Assembly: GCA_025345505.1 (NCBI GenBank)
Contig: JANVCC010000048.1
Span: forward strand, 3,268,640-3,332,639
Reading direction: 5' to 3'
DNA length: 64,000 nucleotides
DNA from: Todiramphus chloris collaris
Taxonomy: Eukaryota > Chordata > Aves > Coraciiformes > Alcedinidae
Below the pieces are notes generated by a model, which did no database searches, had not been told where the DNA came from, and saw only the letters and a list, made by a program, of their open reading frames with translations. The translations under genes were made by a program, and so were the position numbers. How positions within the stretch are numbered: the first letter of the stretch is position 1; every line of letters begins with the position of its first letter. This document shows, piece by piece, positions 25,969 to 37,640 of the stretch.

Positions 25969-28900
25969 TCAGCGAGAACAATATCTAAGTTATTAAGCAC
26001 AAAACCTCCCCAAATCCCAGTGGCACATGCACCAACTAAAGCTGCATCAAACACCAGTGCAATTCTTCAGAGCTACGTTTTCCAACTTGTAGCCAGGCTA
26101 CGTTATGCAAGATGAAGAAAGGAAAGGATGAGACTAAATCTTTCACAGCAAAACTTTAACAACAGCAAAATGTTCCTTCAACATTTTTGTCTATGGAGAT
26201 GGAAACGGGCAGCAGAAGGGGCTGAAGGATGGGGTGCTGTGGCAAATAATTCCTGAGCAACAGGCACCAAAGCTTCTGCGGTGACACAAACAGGAAAAAA
26301 CAACACAGTTGTTGCTTTTAAAGCACTGCAGCCCAGGGAGCAGGTCTGAAAATGTGTTTATCAGAAAAAGAAGATGTTACTTCCTTCCTTTTAAACGATG
26401 AAAGTTGGCTAAGTCTGTGCTGCTAAAGCTCTTGATGCAATAACGGACTCAAGTCTCAACTGAGTAAACTTGGTTTAGACTTGAAGAGTTCTGAGGTATC
26501 AGGTAAAACTACTTTCCTTCCTTCCCTTCACCCCTGGAACCTCCGGCCATCACTGCCACTGCAAAACCACCACTGAGGAAAGAGGTAGTGTGCAACGTAT
26601 TAGTTTAATGAGCCATCATATGCTTAAAACTGAAATCGATCCACACTTCTTCATCCTACAAGATTTTTTTATTTCTTTTCTAGTCATTTAAAGGGAGCTC
26701 AGGTAAGAGAAGAGACCCAGCCAGGGGATGTCCAGGTCCCAGCAGGACCTGAGATGTTGTTTCTCCAGCTGGCAGAGAGAGTGAAGCTGTTGCTCCAGCT
26801 CAGTGTACCAGCTCACACGAATGACCCGATGTCATCTGTGGGAAGAGAAACAGAAACAGTATCCCCCAGGAGCAGACTGGAAGGCAAGTTTCCCCAGCAG
26901 TGAACTTGGAAAAAACGGTGGAATTAAATTTCAGAAGTCTCATTACACCTTATATCATTCCTCATCTCTTACTCTGGTGGTTTGCTCTCCTCTGTTAACA
27001 GCCGTTAGCCATTTAGATGTACAGTGAGGAAAATACTCCCTTAAACAGTGTAATGTTACTCTACTTCCCTCAGGAGTTGGTACGAATTAAATGGGTACCT
27101 CAGCTGAGAGGATCTCCCTTGCCTGTTTCTAGGCAAATGCAGGAAAAAACCCCCAACAAAACAAAACAGAGAGCAAAGAAACCAGACCCGAGAAAGCAAT
27201 CTCTCACTATTATCCATTCTCTTAAGACTTTATTTTAATTCACCACAACTTATGCCAAGGAGCAACGATACAATCTTACGTTTGGTAAATCATACGACTG
27301 TATCTGGTACTAAAGCTCCCATCTGAGACTTCTATACATTAATGTCTCGAAAACACGGGATAAGCCAAGCCCTGGGGCTGAAGCATTTCACTGGGATGAC
27401 TAAATAAATACAGCACTGGGATGCTTTCTGTTAAGAAGGGTGGTTTTTTTACGGGTTTCAAGCCAAAATGAGACTGTATTGCATGGGTTGATTTCACTGG
27501 ACAGTAACAACTGCATCTGCTTTTGCACTACAGCTTCCTATGAGATGTGCTGCTAGGAGTTTCAGCTCGTGCCCTTCAAACATGGCACAATCAAAAGATT
27601 TGCCAGTACCAGACCACAAGATTCATCAGCACCTTTTTACAGTACTTCATGTCCAGCATAAGCAACAACCAACCTGCCCCAAATAGCCCTGCCTCTCAGC
27701 TGTGCCACTGCCTGCAGGATTCCTGGAAGAACCAATGTCACCGATGGTGTTCCAACACACTTACAACAGTGATTATGAAAAGAAAAGCGAGTTAGAAGTT
27801 GGAAGGCTTTCAAGAGGCGATTGGCTGGAAGGGTAAACTCCTTCAGGTTTGGCTAGGTCACTGGAAAAACTTGGATGGGATCTTTGCTACCCTGGAGCTA
27901 CGGTATCCTCCTCGTACCATTCCAAGCAAACAACTGGCACAACGTTTCTCAGCAAGCTCCGATTACACTGTGACTCTGTTCCAGGCTCTGATCTCGGTCT
28001 TCGAGGGAGACACGGAGATAGTTCAGCAATAAAATGAGACCTCTGTGGCAAATAATGCTTGTTTCTGTACACTTATTCTTGAGCAGTCAGCCAAGCTGCA
28101 ACACAGAGCAGCTCTCATGGACACAGTTGTACTTAGCTTCTCTTCTAGAAGGAAAAATCGCATTTATCACTTGTCACAAAACAAGGCTGAACGAAGTCTG
28201 TATCCAGGATTTTGAGTTTTGTATAATTTTTCAGGATTTGCTTTCCCTTTTACAGCAGCCTAGACAACTAGACACATCTCCAGAGCAAATTAAATCACCT
28301 GACATACGTGATATGCAAGTTTCTTTTTTAATGTCTCCTTAGGAAGGGAAAAGATAGCAATTAATAATATTTCCCCCTCTCAAGTTCATCTAATGACCTT
28401 CTCTCAAATATTCCATATTTCATTTACTAGCTTTGGCTTTAACTGCAACCAAAGTGAAGTTTAAAATTTTTATCGATATATAGAGACAGCAGAAGATAAG
28501 GAAAAACAAAACCAAAACCAAAAGAATGTCTCCACATTACATGAAGAATTCAGAATGGACTTAGAGAGCAATAGTTCTCTGCTATTATTAATTCAGGAGC
28601 ATCCCCATCCTGAAACAGAACTGTCTGCTGTAGAAAGTGCCTAATGCAAAACAGATGGCTGTGCATATATATGTATTTACACCATACTCAAGTACTGCTT
28701 CCCCAGCTTTTGAGTGTAACATAAAGCAGGATTCTTCACTCCAGCACCCTAAAAACCACCTGATGTAAAATAAAATACAATCATGAAACACAGAAGATTG
28801 TCTATTCCAAAAGGCATTTCTTATTCCAGAGTAACTTGACATAAAGAATGACACTTTCTCTTCACTTATCTGAATGGAAATCAAAGGCCAGCAAAGAATA

Positions 28901-29190
28901 ACTTCTCAAATAATGTACCTTTCAGATTTTCTAGTTTCCTGGTAAAATCAGCAAGTGTTAACATGCAGGTGCATGAGCATTCCTCCTTCCCTTCCTGCCA
29001 GTGTGCTCAGGACACACTGCAGCACAAGGGGTCACTGAGAAATATAGAGTTGACAACTGTTCTCCCAGAAAGCCCCCTGCCAATGTTTTAAAGGGAATTA
29101 AATTCTTTTTTATGAAGCATTCAACGGAATCCAGCCCAAGAATCACAACTGGGCCCAAAACTTATTCATCTTCAGGATATCCAAGGATAT

Positions 29191-29287
29191 AGAATGGTAC
29201 AGAACAGGGAGAGAATGGTACAGAACAGGGAGAGAATGGTACAGAACAGGGAGAGAATGGTACAGAACAGGGAGAGAATGGTACAGA
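29191..29287. repeat. 21-bp minisatellite abutting a CR1 3' end
   Basis: Four full near-identical units of 21 bp (starts 29191, 29212, 29233, 29254) plus a partial fifth from 29275. Each unit is AGAATGGTACAGAACAGGGA plus G. The unit contains the CR1-terminal motif ACAGAATGGT-like sequence and runs directly into the CR1 end at 29287. On the minus strand it translates as repeated FCTILSL, which is an artefact. Confidence 0.93.
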
Positions 29288-29345
29288 ATGGTAGGGGTTG
29301 GAAGGGACCTCTGGAGATCATCGAGTCCAAGCCCCTTGTGAAGGA
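29287..29345 (-). mobile_element. Short CR1 LINE 3' end
   Basis: ATGGTAGGGGTTGGAAGGG, then ACCTCTGGAGATCATCGAGT, then CCAAGCCCC is the last roughly 60 bp of CR1, heavily 5'-truncated. Confidence 0.9.
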
Positions 29346-29720
29346 GGAGTGTGCCAGACTACAGACAAACTGACTCCAGAGATGAGGGACAACATTCCCT
29401 ATGGCATCACTGGTTTTCACAGACAAAAACTTTCTCTAAAACACCATCTTCATTACACTGAGAGTATAACCAGACTTTCAGAATGAAACAAATAACCTTT
29501 CTCCATGAAATGACACCAAGTCAGGAAATACATCCCTTCAGAAACACGGGCTGGCATCTCTCCATCCCCAGTGCGCTTCGACGTAAGGTGGTAGAATGTC
29601 ACCCCTTGGACTGCTTCACCACCTGTTGCCAGTGGGTTTGAGTAAAGCTGGAAGGACAGCCTGCTTTCCTCAACGTCCCTCGTGTCCCAGTTCTGGCACG
29701 CAAAGCAACAAAGAAGAACA

Positions 29721-29950
29721 ATTAGACGTTGGAATAATCTCCCAAGGGAAGTGGGGGATTCCCTTGCACTGGACGGTTTGAAGACTCAGCTTGGCAGGAT
29801 GCTGGGCCAGTTCATTTAAACTAGATATATATATACTTATATATATAGTTTAAATATACATAAATATATAAATATATATATATAGTTTACCTTAAAAGTT
29901 TGGACTAGATGATCCTTGAGGTCCCTTCCAACCTGGTGATTCTATGATGA
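29721..29950 (+). mobile_element. CR1 LINE 3' fragment interrupted by a TA expansion
   Basis: 'GGAATAATCTCCCAAGGGAA' and 'CAGCTTGGCAGGATGCTGGG' precede an AT tract (29823-29884). The typical tail follows: 'TTGGACTAGATGATCCTTGA', GGTCCCTTCCAACCTGGTG, ATTCTATGATGATGA. Plus orientation. Confidence 0.88.
29823..29884. repeat. TA-rich microsatellite inside a CR1 copy
   Basis: Imperfect (TA)n with interspersed GTTTAAAT spacers, placed where CR1 relatives normally have a short AT-rich 3' UTR segment. Confidence 0.85.
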
Positions 29951-31066
29951 TGAAAAGGAACACAGCCACTATCCTATTAACCTCAAACTGAGATTTATGC
30001 ACTTCTCTAATGCCCCTGGGACACTGAGCACCACAAACATTTTTTCCCCAACTGTGTTTTTAGCTGGCTTTTTAAAATTAATCTGCTAGGGCAAAAAGTA
30101 GACAGAACATAATAGAAACAGCTGTGAAAAACTTAAAAAAAAAAAATCAGTAATTTTGAATTTTCTTCCCACAAATGTGTCAGAAAACAAATTACATTGT
30201 TATTCACTTCTCATTTTGATAATCACTTAACAGGACATATGTAAAACCTTTAAAGACATAAACACAGTATCATTACAGACTTAAACAAATGATGCCAGCT
30301 GTTGCCACAACGCATTATTTTACTTGCCATTTCAAAGCATTCAAACAGCACTATGCTCTTCACCCGGAGAGGCAACAAGCCATCAAGGCCCCAAGTGAAG
30401 CTGGCTGTGACCCCAGGCACCCCTGCCACAGATGCAACCCAGAGGTCAGCAGCTGGCAGGGAGTCCCAGGGTCAAACACACACCACCAAGTCAGCCGAGG
30501 TGCTGGGCTAACCTACAGCAAAGCGAGACAATTGCACTTGGTGCCACGGATCAGTACAGAGCCAGCAGCATAATCAGCATCATTTTATAGCTGAGCTAAG
30601 ATCATAAACTTGAATCTAGCCCAAAGCATTACCTGCAGCTTCACGGCCAGCTGTGCTTCACCATTCCTCTAAACACAGCCAATACCTGCCACGCCAAGTG
30701 GCAAGAAAGGACTGACCCCAAAGGTGTGTTATGTTCTGCAAACCAGGGCACAGGAGCTTCAGCTGGGTGTAGCTCAACTCTCTATCTGGAGAAAAGTAGC
30801 TTCATAACTGACTTGAGTTCTGAGGAGCCCTCACAGCAGCCCAGCAGAGCAGGACGAGCTTACCCTTCCTCATTCCCTTACAGAAATGAGTTTCAGAAAC
30901 GCAGGGAAACTGGCATCTTTCCAGGGTGTCTTCTTTTTCTTTTTGCTCCTCTTGCTGAGCTGCGTGACCTGAAGGTATTTATCAAACACCTAACAGGTGA
31001 GGTATGAAATACAGGGGGAAAAAAAATAATAATAAAACTCCTGGTTGCTCAGAACATTCCATGCAA

Positions 31067-31088
31067 GTGTACCCTTGCAAGGGTACAC
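31067..31088. repeat. Perfect 22-bp palindrome
   Basis: GTGTACCCTTG followed by its exact reverse complement CAAGGGTACAC, with no spacer. Confidence 0.95.
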
Positions 31089-32140
31089 CTCTGACTTCAC
31101 GGGCAGCAGCTGCTTTTTTTAAATGAAAAAACACAATTCGCAATCTTTTCTGAGGAACACCCCGGGATACTTGATAAGCTACAATAACAGGCTTTCAGCT
31201 CTTCCCCTGCACATTTCCATTCACATGGCAACCAAATTACCACGCTACCGAGACACAGCGTTAAAAATCAGCGCTACGTACAGATTGCCACCCGTATCTG
31301 AAAGGCAACGGACATTAAATACCTCCCTCATCACCAAAACTGGTGTAAAAACCCCAGAAAGACATACAACTGAAGCACGTGCACGTATATACAGCCACAT
31401 CTGAGCCCCCGAGCACTTCCATCACCCAGCTGTACCACTGTCCCTAAGCCCAGGAGGTTCAGTCTCCTCCAAGTCTTAGGGAAGAGCACACATGATGTAG
31501 TTTGCTCAACATATATCCAACTCCAGACACTGAGAACCTAAATACCTACAACCTCCAGCTACTTGCCTGTCCTCAAAAGCCACTTAACTCACACTCGCGT
31601 GTCCTGTGTGCCTGGCAAAGAATAAGGAGCAAGAAGAGAGCAAAGGATACATTAAAATCTGAAGAAAACCACTCCAGATTTTTAACTGACATTTATTCTC
31701 AGTCTTTGATTGAGCTCTTTAATTGACATTTGTTCTCAGATGAGCCAGCTCTGATTAATTAAGTGCTGGTCTTGGAGAAACACCAGTTGAGTGTGTTGCA
31801 GAATTCTCACTATAGGAGGTACCTTTTCCAGAGTGATTAAAAAAAAAGCAGTATATGGATATCTTTTTATTTGCTGAGAATTCCTAATGATCTATAACAC
31901 TGCCAGCCATCTTCACTGCCATTTACCGGATTAATCTGAATATGCAAATACCAAATTATACATCTCAACAGCCACAGCAAAGTCTTAAATTTCCTTTTAA
32001 ATCAGAATCATACGTAAACGTGTTGTCCTAGTCCCAAACATGGACTTGCTCCCAAAACTGCATTGGTTCAAAGCCCTGACAAGTAACATTCAGCCCCAGA
32101 GCAGTAATTACTTTCAGATCCAGAACATCTGGATCCTTTT

Positions 32141-33142
32141 CATAGGATCACAGAATGGTTTGAGTTGGAAGGGACTTTTAAAGGTCAGCTAGTCCAACTC
32201 CCCTGCAGTTTGAAGGGACGTCTGCAACTAGAGCAGGTTGCTCAGAGACCCATGAAACCTGACCCTGAATGTCTCCAGGGATGGGGCTTCTAACACCTCT
32301 CTGGGCAATCTGGGTCAGTGTTTCACCACACTCATAGTATAATCTCTTCCTTCTATCTAGTCTGAGTCTACTCTCTTCTAGTTTAAAACCATCACCTCTT
32401 GTCCTGTCACAAAAGGCCCTGCTAAAGAGTCTGTCCCCATCTTTCTTATAGGACTCTTCTAGTACTGAGAGGCTGCAATAAGGTCTCCCCAGAGCCTTCT
32501 CATCTCCAGGCTGAACAACTCCAACTCTCTCAGCCTTTCTTCACAGGAGAGGTGCTACACTCGATCCCACTGTCCGTGTCACTGTGTGAGACCCTAAGAG
32601 ACACCACTCGTCACTGATCTCCATCCGGACATCGAGCCATTGACCACTACCCTCTGGATGTGACCACCCAACCAATTACACATCCACTGATGTGTACACG
32701 TCCACCCATCAAATCCCTATCCTTCCAATATAGAGAGAAAGATGTTGTGGGGGACAATATCAAAGGCTTTACACAAGTCCAGACAGACAACATCCACAGC
32801 TCCTCCCTTGCCCACTGATGTAATCACTCCATCATAGAAGGCCACTAGGTTGGCCAGGCAGGACTTGCCCTGGGTAAAGCCATGCTGGCTGGCTCAAATC
32901 ACCTCCATGTCCTCCATGTGCCCTGGCATAGCTTCTAGAAGGACCATGATTGTACCAGGCACAGGGGTGAGGCTGACAGGTTCTGGGGTCCTCCTCTCTA
33001 CGGTTTTTAAAACTGGGTGCAAGGTTTCCCTTTTTCCAGTCACCAGGGACTTCCCCTGACTGCCAGGACTTTTTAAATGTGATGGCGAGTGGCTTGGCAA
33101 CTACATCAGGCAATTCCCTCAGGACTCTGGGATGCATCTTAT
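32141..33142 (-). mobile_element. CR1 LINE with reverse transcriptase remnant and internal deletion
   Basis: On the minus strand, from 33142 downward, the RT part of ORF2 is recognisable: MHPRVLRELPDVVAKPL at 33137, then GDWKKGNLAP, a frameshift, and later FYDGV and [11 protein letters not shown] (motif A Asp, near 32770). Motif C is lost: near 32555 the RT sequence jumps to the CR1 3' region, which runs to the terminal GAATGGTTTGAGTTGGAAGGG at 32150. About the last third of ORF2 is therefore missing. Frameshifts and stops make it inactive. Confidence 0.92.
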
Positions 33143-34754
33143 CTTAGGAAAACCTGCTGCCCTGAGAAGCTGCAGCCTCAAACCAGATTCAAGAGAGGAC
33201 CTAAAATGCCAAGTATTCTCATGAAACAACTCGGTCTCTGCTGTTCCTTCAGGCACATCAGAGATGGACACATTAGGACTCCCCTTATTTTCCCGATACA
33301 TTTCTTGACAAAGGTACCATGGAATTAATGCAAAATATACATAAAATAAAGCAGTACACTAGCCCAGTCATAGTCACTATTGTCTGCTTCTGATCATTCA
33401 CACTGACACCATGTGCTGCTTGTTTTCTAAGCAATACCTTACTTCCAGCTTATGGGAATTGTTCCATGTACCACGGCTCTGGAAAAACACATGCACGTGT
33501 CAGATCCTATGTAGTGTAACATTTTTGGGCTAACACTTTGTATTATTGCCTGGCAGGGAAATGCTAATTTGACTGACTTTGATTCTTTTGAGCTTTTTTG
33601 GCTTTAAATAGCTCAATGCTTTTCAAACCTCCACTGCCAAATCCAGGCCTGTGCTCAGCTCATCGGGTAGGTGCACTGAAAGCAACCACCTGAACTGCTA
33701 CCACAAAGCAGTTAAAATCACCTCACATCAGTCTACAATGCTGCTTTCAGAGCTGCTATGACAAAAAGAGAATCAGAAAAAACAATATATGAAATCAGAA
33801 AAGAGAATACCGGACGCAGCAGGCTGATCAGAATGATTCTGTCAGGTCTCCTCCAAGACTGAGGGGATCTACTGACAGGGAAGAATAATCTCATCATTAG
33901 CAATGTGTGCTCTTGTCAGGAATGCATTCAGTCACACCGCAGATTAAGCATTTAAGCAATTGCTTAAAGTCAAATTTTCCAATCTGCAGGCCTGTGTCTA
34001 ACCTGCCAATGCAAAACTGAAATACAGTGAGTCATTTCACTCAGGACAGCAGCTCCTCACCTCAAAGCTCAGCAGTTTTTCCCCTTGAAGCACAACAGAC
34101 AGCTGACATCACAGGACAGTTTTGACTGGTTGTATAAAATATCCAATCAAACTCTGACTGCCTTTTGGAAGCGGAACAAAAACCCCAAACAATTTCATAT
34201 ATTTGGGAGTCGCCACATAAAATGCACATGTGGTATTTACCTGAAGGTCCTGCTCTTCTCAACAGCCTGTTTTCAACAAGTGTCCCAATATATATCCCAC
34301 TACCTGGATAGTCAGAGGGAAGGTCATGCAGGTTTTTGTAACAGGCTGTTATGTAGTTCCCTAAAGGAGTAACGAACACTTGCATGAGGCATATTCCTTA
34401 GATACAACCCACCTGATCTCACCAAAAGCCTTTCAGAAGGTCACCTGCTTCCGAAACCAAGCAGACATTCAGTGCTCAGAAAGGCCAGGCACATACTTCT
34501 CAAAATGAAGCAGAGGATGAAATGGTTCCTTCTCAACACTCACTATTAAGTGTATTTAATGATGGCCAAGTCTGCAGGTCACTGGCCATAACATAGCAAA
34601 GTAGCATCAGTTATAAAGAACGCTTTGCTCACTGCTCAACAAATCATAGATGTACATAAACACAAAACACTGGGGCACACAGCAAAACAATTCTACATTC
34701 ATCTCTAAATTAATAAGCTTTGAGTATCCCTACTCAGGAAATAGGTTGTAGGAA

Positions 34755-35020
34755 CTGGGGTCAAATGCAACCAGTACAGATTGATTCGAACCACGCAAAA
34801 GGAGGAGGCTCTCAGCAACATTAATGGTGTGGAAACTGCTTTCCACAGGAGTTACTGCAGTTTCAAAGGGGCCAAAAGAGACTGGACAGGTTCCTGGAAG
34901 ACAAATTCACTAAGAACTGCAAAGTACAAGAGTGACTGTTGAGGAAGTTCCTAGGGTGCAATTTTAGGGCAAGCAGGTATTCTGAAGAGATGCTGTTACA
35001 TTTCTCTGTTTGATACTCCG
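34755..35020 (+). mobile_element. Probable old CR1-like LINE 3' region
   Basis: 'TGGAAACTGCTTTCCACAGG', GCCAAAAGAGACTGGACAGG and TTCCTGGAAGACAAATTCAC have the order and spacing of old CR1 3' ends (a '...GRFKRGLDRFLEDK'-type frame). No clean terminus is visible. Two later segments (36427-36527 and 36948-36991) repeat parts of it. Confidence 0.5.
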
Positions 35021-36420
35021 GTATAACCAACACCGCTCACAGAAAAGTCCTCTTTACATTGTAATCCAATAAACTAGTGAAATAAACAACTTAAATTTAA
35101 CCAAACATGTCCTTTCTCTTCGAGAGCTACTAAAATACCTGAATTAACCCAACCTAAAGCAGAGAATTTACTGGACCTGTAATTTTTAAGCAAGGACAAG
35201 AGCCGTCACTGCCTGGCAGTTTAACATTAACTAACTTTTCCCCACTGCTGTAGTTTCGTCAACTTTCCAGCATCAAATTTATTGCAGCATATGGACTTTC
35301 ATCCTCAAGAGTGCTGACCAGACATACATGTGTCTCTCTGGTAGCTGATGTTCTGGCAAGCAGAGGAAGGGAGGTACCGCATGCCTTCTGCCTCGACCGC
35401 AGGAACCAAAACACAGATGAGTCAGAAGTGAAACAAGTCCAAACCAAGTTTTCAGTAAGGGTCTAATTATTCATCCCTTTCCTACTGGTATATATCCAGT
35501 CTGAAGCCACGTATTAAAAGCCATGCATCTCTGATTTGTAAAACAGTGGCTAGAGATGCTAGTTCTGCAGCAAGAATTCACAGTACTTTTGGTTAGAGAG
35601 GAACAGAGACTTTAGGTGTTGGGTTTGGTGGTTTTCAGCTGTTGTTCTTCCACAGGACTCTGAAAATGGATTAAACGCAGAGGATTTTGTAGGTCCTTGC
35701 TATCTGTGAAAGGAACCCAAGAGGGATTTCATCTGGGTTGCTTTGCTTATGATGGTCAGAAACAGGAAGAAAAAGAGGTACTATACCAGGCAGGCAATAC
35801 TGTGTAAAGCCCAGGGCAAAGAAAAGCTGCTGTCCCTAATAACAGAAAATATCTACAATGTGAAAAACTACTTGGAAAGAAGCAGGGGAAACAACCCAAC
35901 CACGGGACACTAGAGCAACAGCTCACGACTTAGCCCCTGACAGCTTTTGTTGAACAGTTTTGACTGGTATTTATTAAACGTGTTACTCAACGCATAACTT
36001 ATAACACATTTAGTGAGGTTTTGAAAAAGCCTTGCTTGTAAGGAGGGACTGGATCCTGCCACACCAGAAACACATCACTGCTCAGTGGGAGCCAGAGAAA
36101 CCTTCAGTAAACGCGGATCAAAACTGCCCCTGCTTTCTGCACATCTCAAGACCTTGGTGGCATTCTTTTTTGTTCGTATTTTTCAAAAGATCACACGTTC
36201 ACACTTCTAAAACCTTACAGGTCTTGGATGCAGAGAAAGGTTCAATGTTGTGGTTTCTTTCTGAAAGCATTTTCAGACACTTTTTAAAAGAGAAATTGCC
36301 CACACCTTGTAAATCACGACCACCGCCAGATAAATGGAACAGAACAAAACAAAGCAATTCTCTTATATTATGATGGTTAAATGTTTTGTTAAGTGCCCTA
36401 AATTTCTTCTAAAATGCATG

Positions 36421-36527
36421 AAGATGTTTCTCTGTTTGATACTCTGTTTGATGAAGATGTTTCTCTGTTTGATACATCCTGATGCAATGAGCTTTAAGGT
36501 CGTTCCCAACCTTAATGATTCTATTAG
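36421..36527 (+). mobile_element. CR1-like 3' tail with 33-bp tandem duplication
   Basis: AAGATGTTTCTCTGTTTGAT starts at 36421 and again at 36454 (33-bp period). A CR1-like tail follows: AGGTCGTTCCCAACCTTAATGATTCTATTA. The 18-mer TTTCTCTGTTTGATACTC also occurs at 35001-35018. Confidence 0.55.
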
Positions 36528-36850
36528 TGCTGTCTTATGACTTGAAGACACGACTGAGATCTGGCCACTTGCAAAAAGACAACAGGTTCTCTTCCTCTGC
36601 CTGCCCCTCATTCGCACCCCAGTTGTACAAAAAAAAATGCCTGACCAGTTTCACCAGTTTGGATCCAGTCTGTACTTCATCCTCACCACCACCACCCCAA
36701 GAAAAAATTCCCCACTACTTTTGCCGTAATAACACTACAAAATTTGGCTGCTCACAGCCTCTTTTTATATAAGAAGAACTAATTTCACTTTGTTGTCTAT
36801 ACTTTGTCCTAATGACATGAAACACACACATTATGTATGTTACACACATA

Positions 36851-36910
36851 TTATATATATTATATAATCTGGAGATTTTTTTATATATATATATATATAT
36901 AAATAAATAA
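36851..36910. repeat. TA-rich microsatellite
   Basis: (TA)n tracts surround an AATCTGGAGATT element. Confidence 0.85.
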
Positions 36911-37101
36911 TATACTCTCCAGATAGGTGGGAGGGATTATATCATATTGGACAGGTTCCTGGAAGGCAAATTCACTAACAACTGCAAAGTAGTTATTATG
37001 ATTTTTTTATATAGTATTTATAATATTATTAATATTATTAATATTATTATTAATATTATATAATCTGGAGATTATATAATCTCCAGATAGGTGGGAGGGA
37101 T
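36861..37101. repeat. Duplicated palindromic AT cassette
   Basis: The block CTCCAGATAGGTGGGAGGGA plus TT occurs at 36917 and again at 37081, 164 bp apart. Each is preceded by TATAATCTGGAGATT, which forms an inverted partner. The right copy has collapsed into a perfect 26-bp palindrome (37063-37088). Between the copies lie an (ATT)n-rich tract (37000-37063) and a 44-bp segment copied from, or shared with, 34883-34926. Confidence 0.9.
36948..36991 (+). repeat. 44-bp near-identical copy of 34883-34926
   Basis: TGGACAGGTTCCTGGAAG onwards matches 34883-34926 at 42 of 44 bases, embedded in AT-rich sequence with no flanking repeat context. Confidence 0.9.
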
Positions 37102-37440
37102 TTGGAGGCTCGCCATAAAACCTGATACTTCTTCTGCATTTGAAAGCTCAAGAGCATGTTTTCCCAAAGTGCACATCCATATAGCTGAAATCACAGTGGA
37201 GTTCCTTCACTCCACATCACCAAAAACAATGACCAAAAAAAAGCCCCAAAAGCCACACAGGCAAGAGGGAAACCTAAAAAAAAATCAAAACCACACAGGA
37301 CATCTATTCAGTAACTTGAGCTTGGTCCTGTCGTACATGAGAAGGGCTCCACAGAAGTTAATGGATTGACACTATCCCATAACCTGACTGGTTTCAGTCC
37401 AAATACCAGCAGATCAGTCACCGCAAAATACACCCCCCAG

Positions 37441-37640
37441 ACACGACATTGACGTCACGACTGCTGGCAGCTTTTGCTGAGAACCCGTGGGACCGGCTGA
37501 AGCTTTGCCTTTTTTCACCAAGCACTCGGGCGTGTAACACGTCGGTAGTCCCAGCGACAGCGGTTGCAAGACACGTCTTCCTCTTCCCTTTATCTGTCAC
37601 TCTTCAGCGTGCCGTGGTCTTCGGGCAACTGGAAGTCTTC
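37441..37640. promoter_or_regulatory. CpG-retaining patch with perfect CRE octamer (candidate regulatory element)
   Basis: About 15 CpG dinucleotides in 200 bp by hand count, against one or two per 200 bp in most of the surrounding intron. It includes TGACGTCA at 37450-37457, the consensus CREB/ATF site. Moderately CpG-enriched sequence continues to about 38460. There is no recognisable exon. It could be an enhancer or alternative promoter within the CCNY 5' intron, which is inference only. Confidence 0.35.

Noticed and set aside
29191..29287. CRISPR-like array
   Set aside because: Units are directly adjacent with no spacers, and the genome is eukaryotic. It is a minisatellite.
29172..29426. 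Repeat protein with FCTILSL units
   Set aside because: It is the translation of the 21-bp minisatellite plus a CR1 tail.
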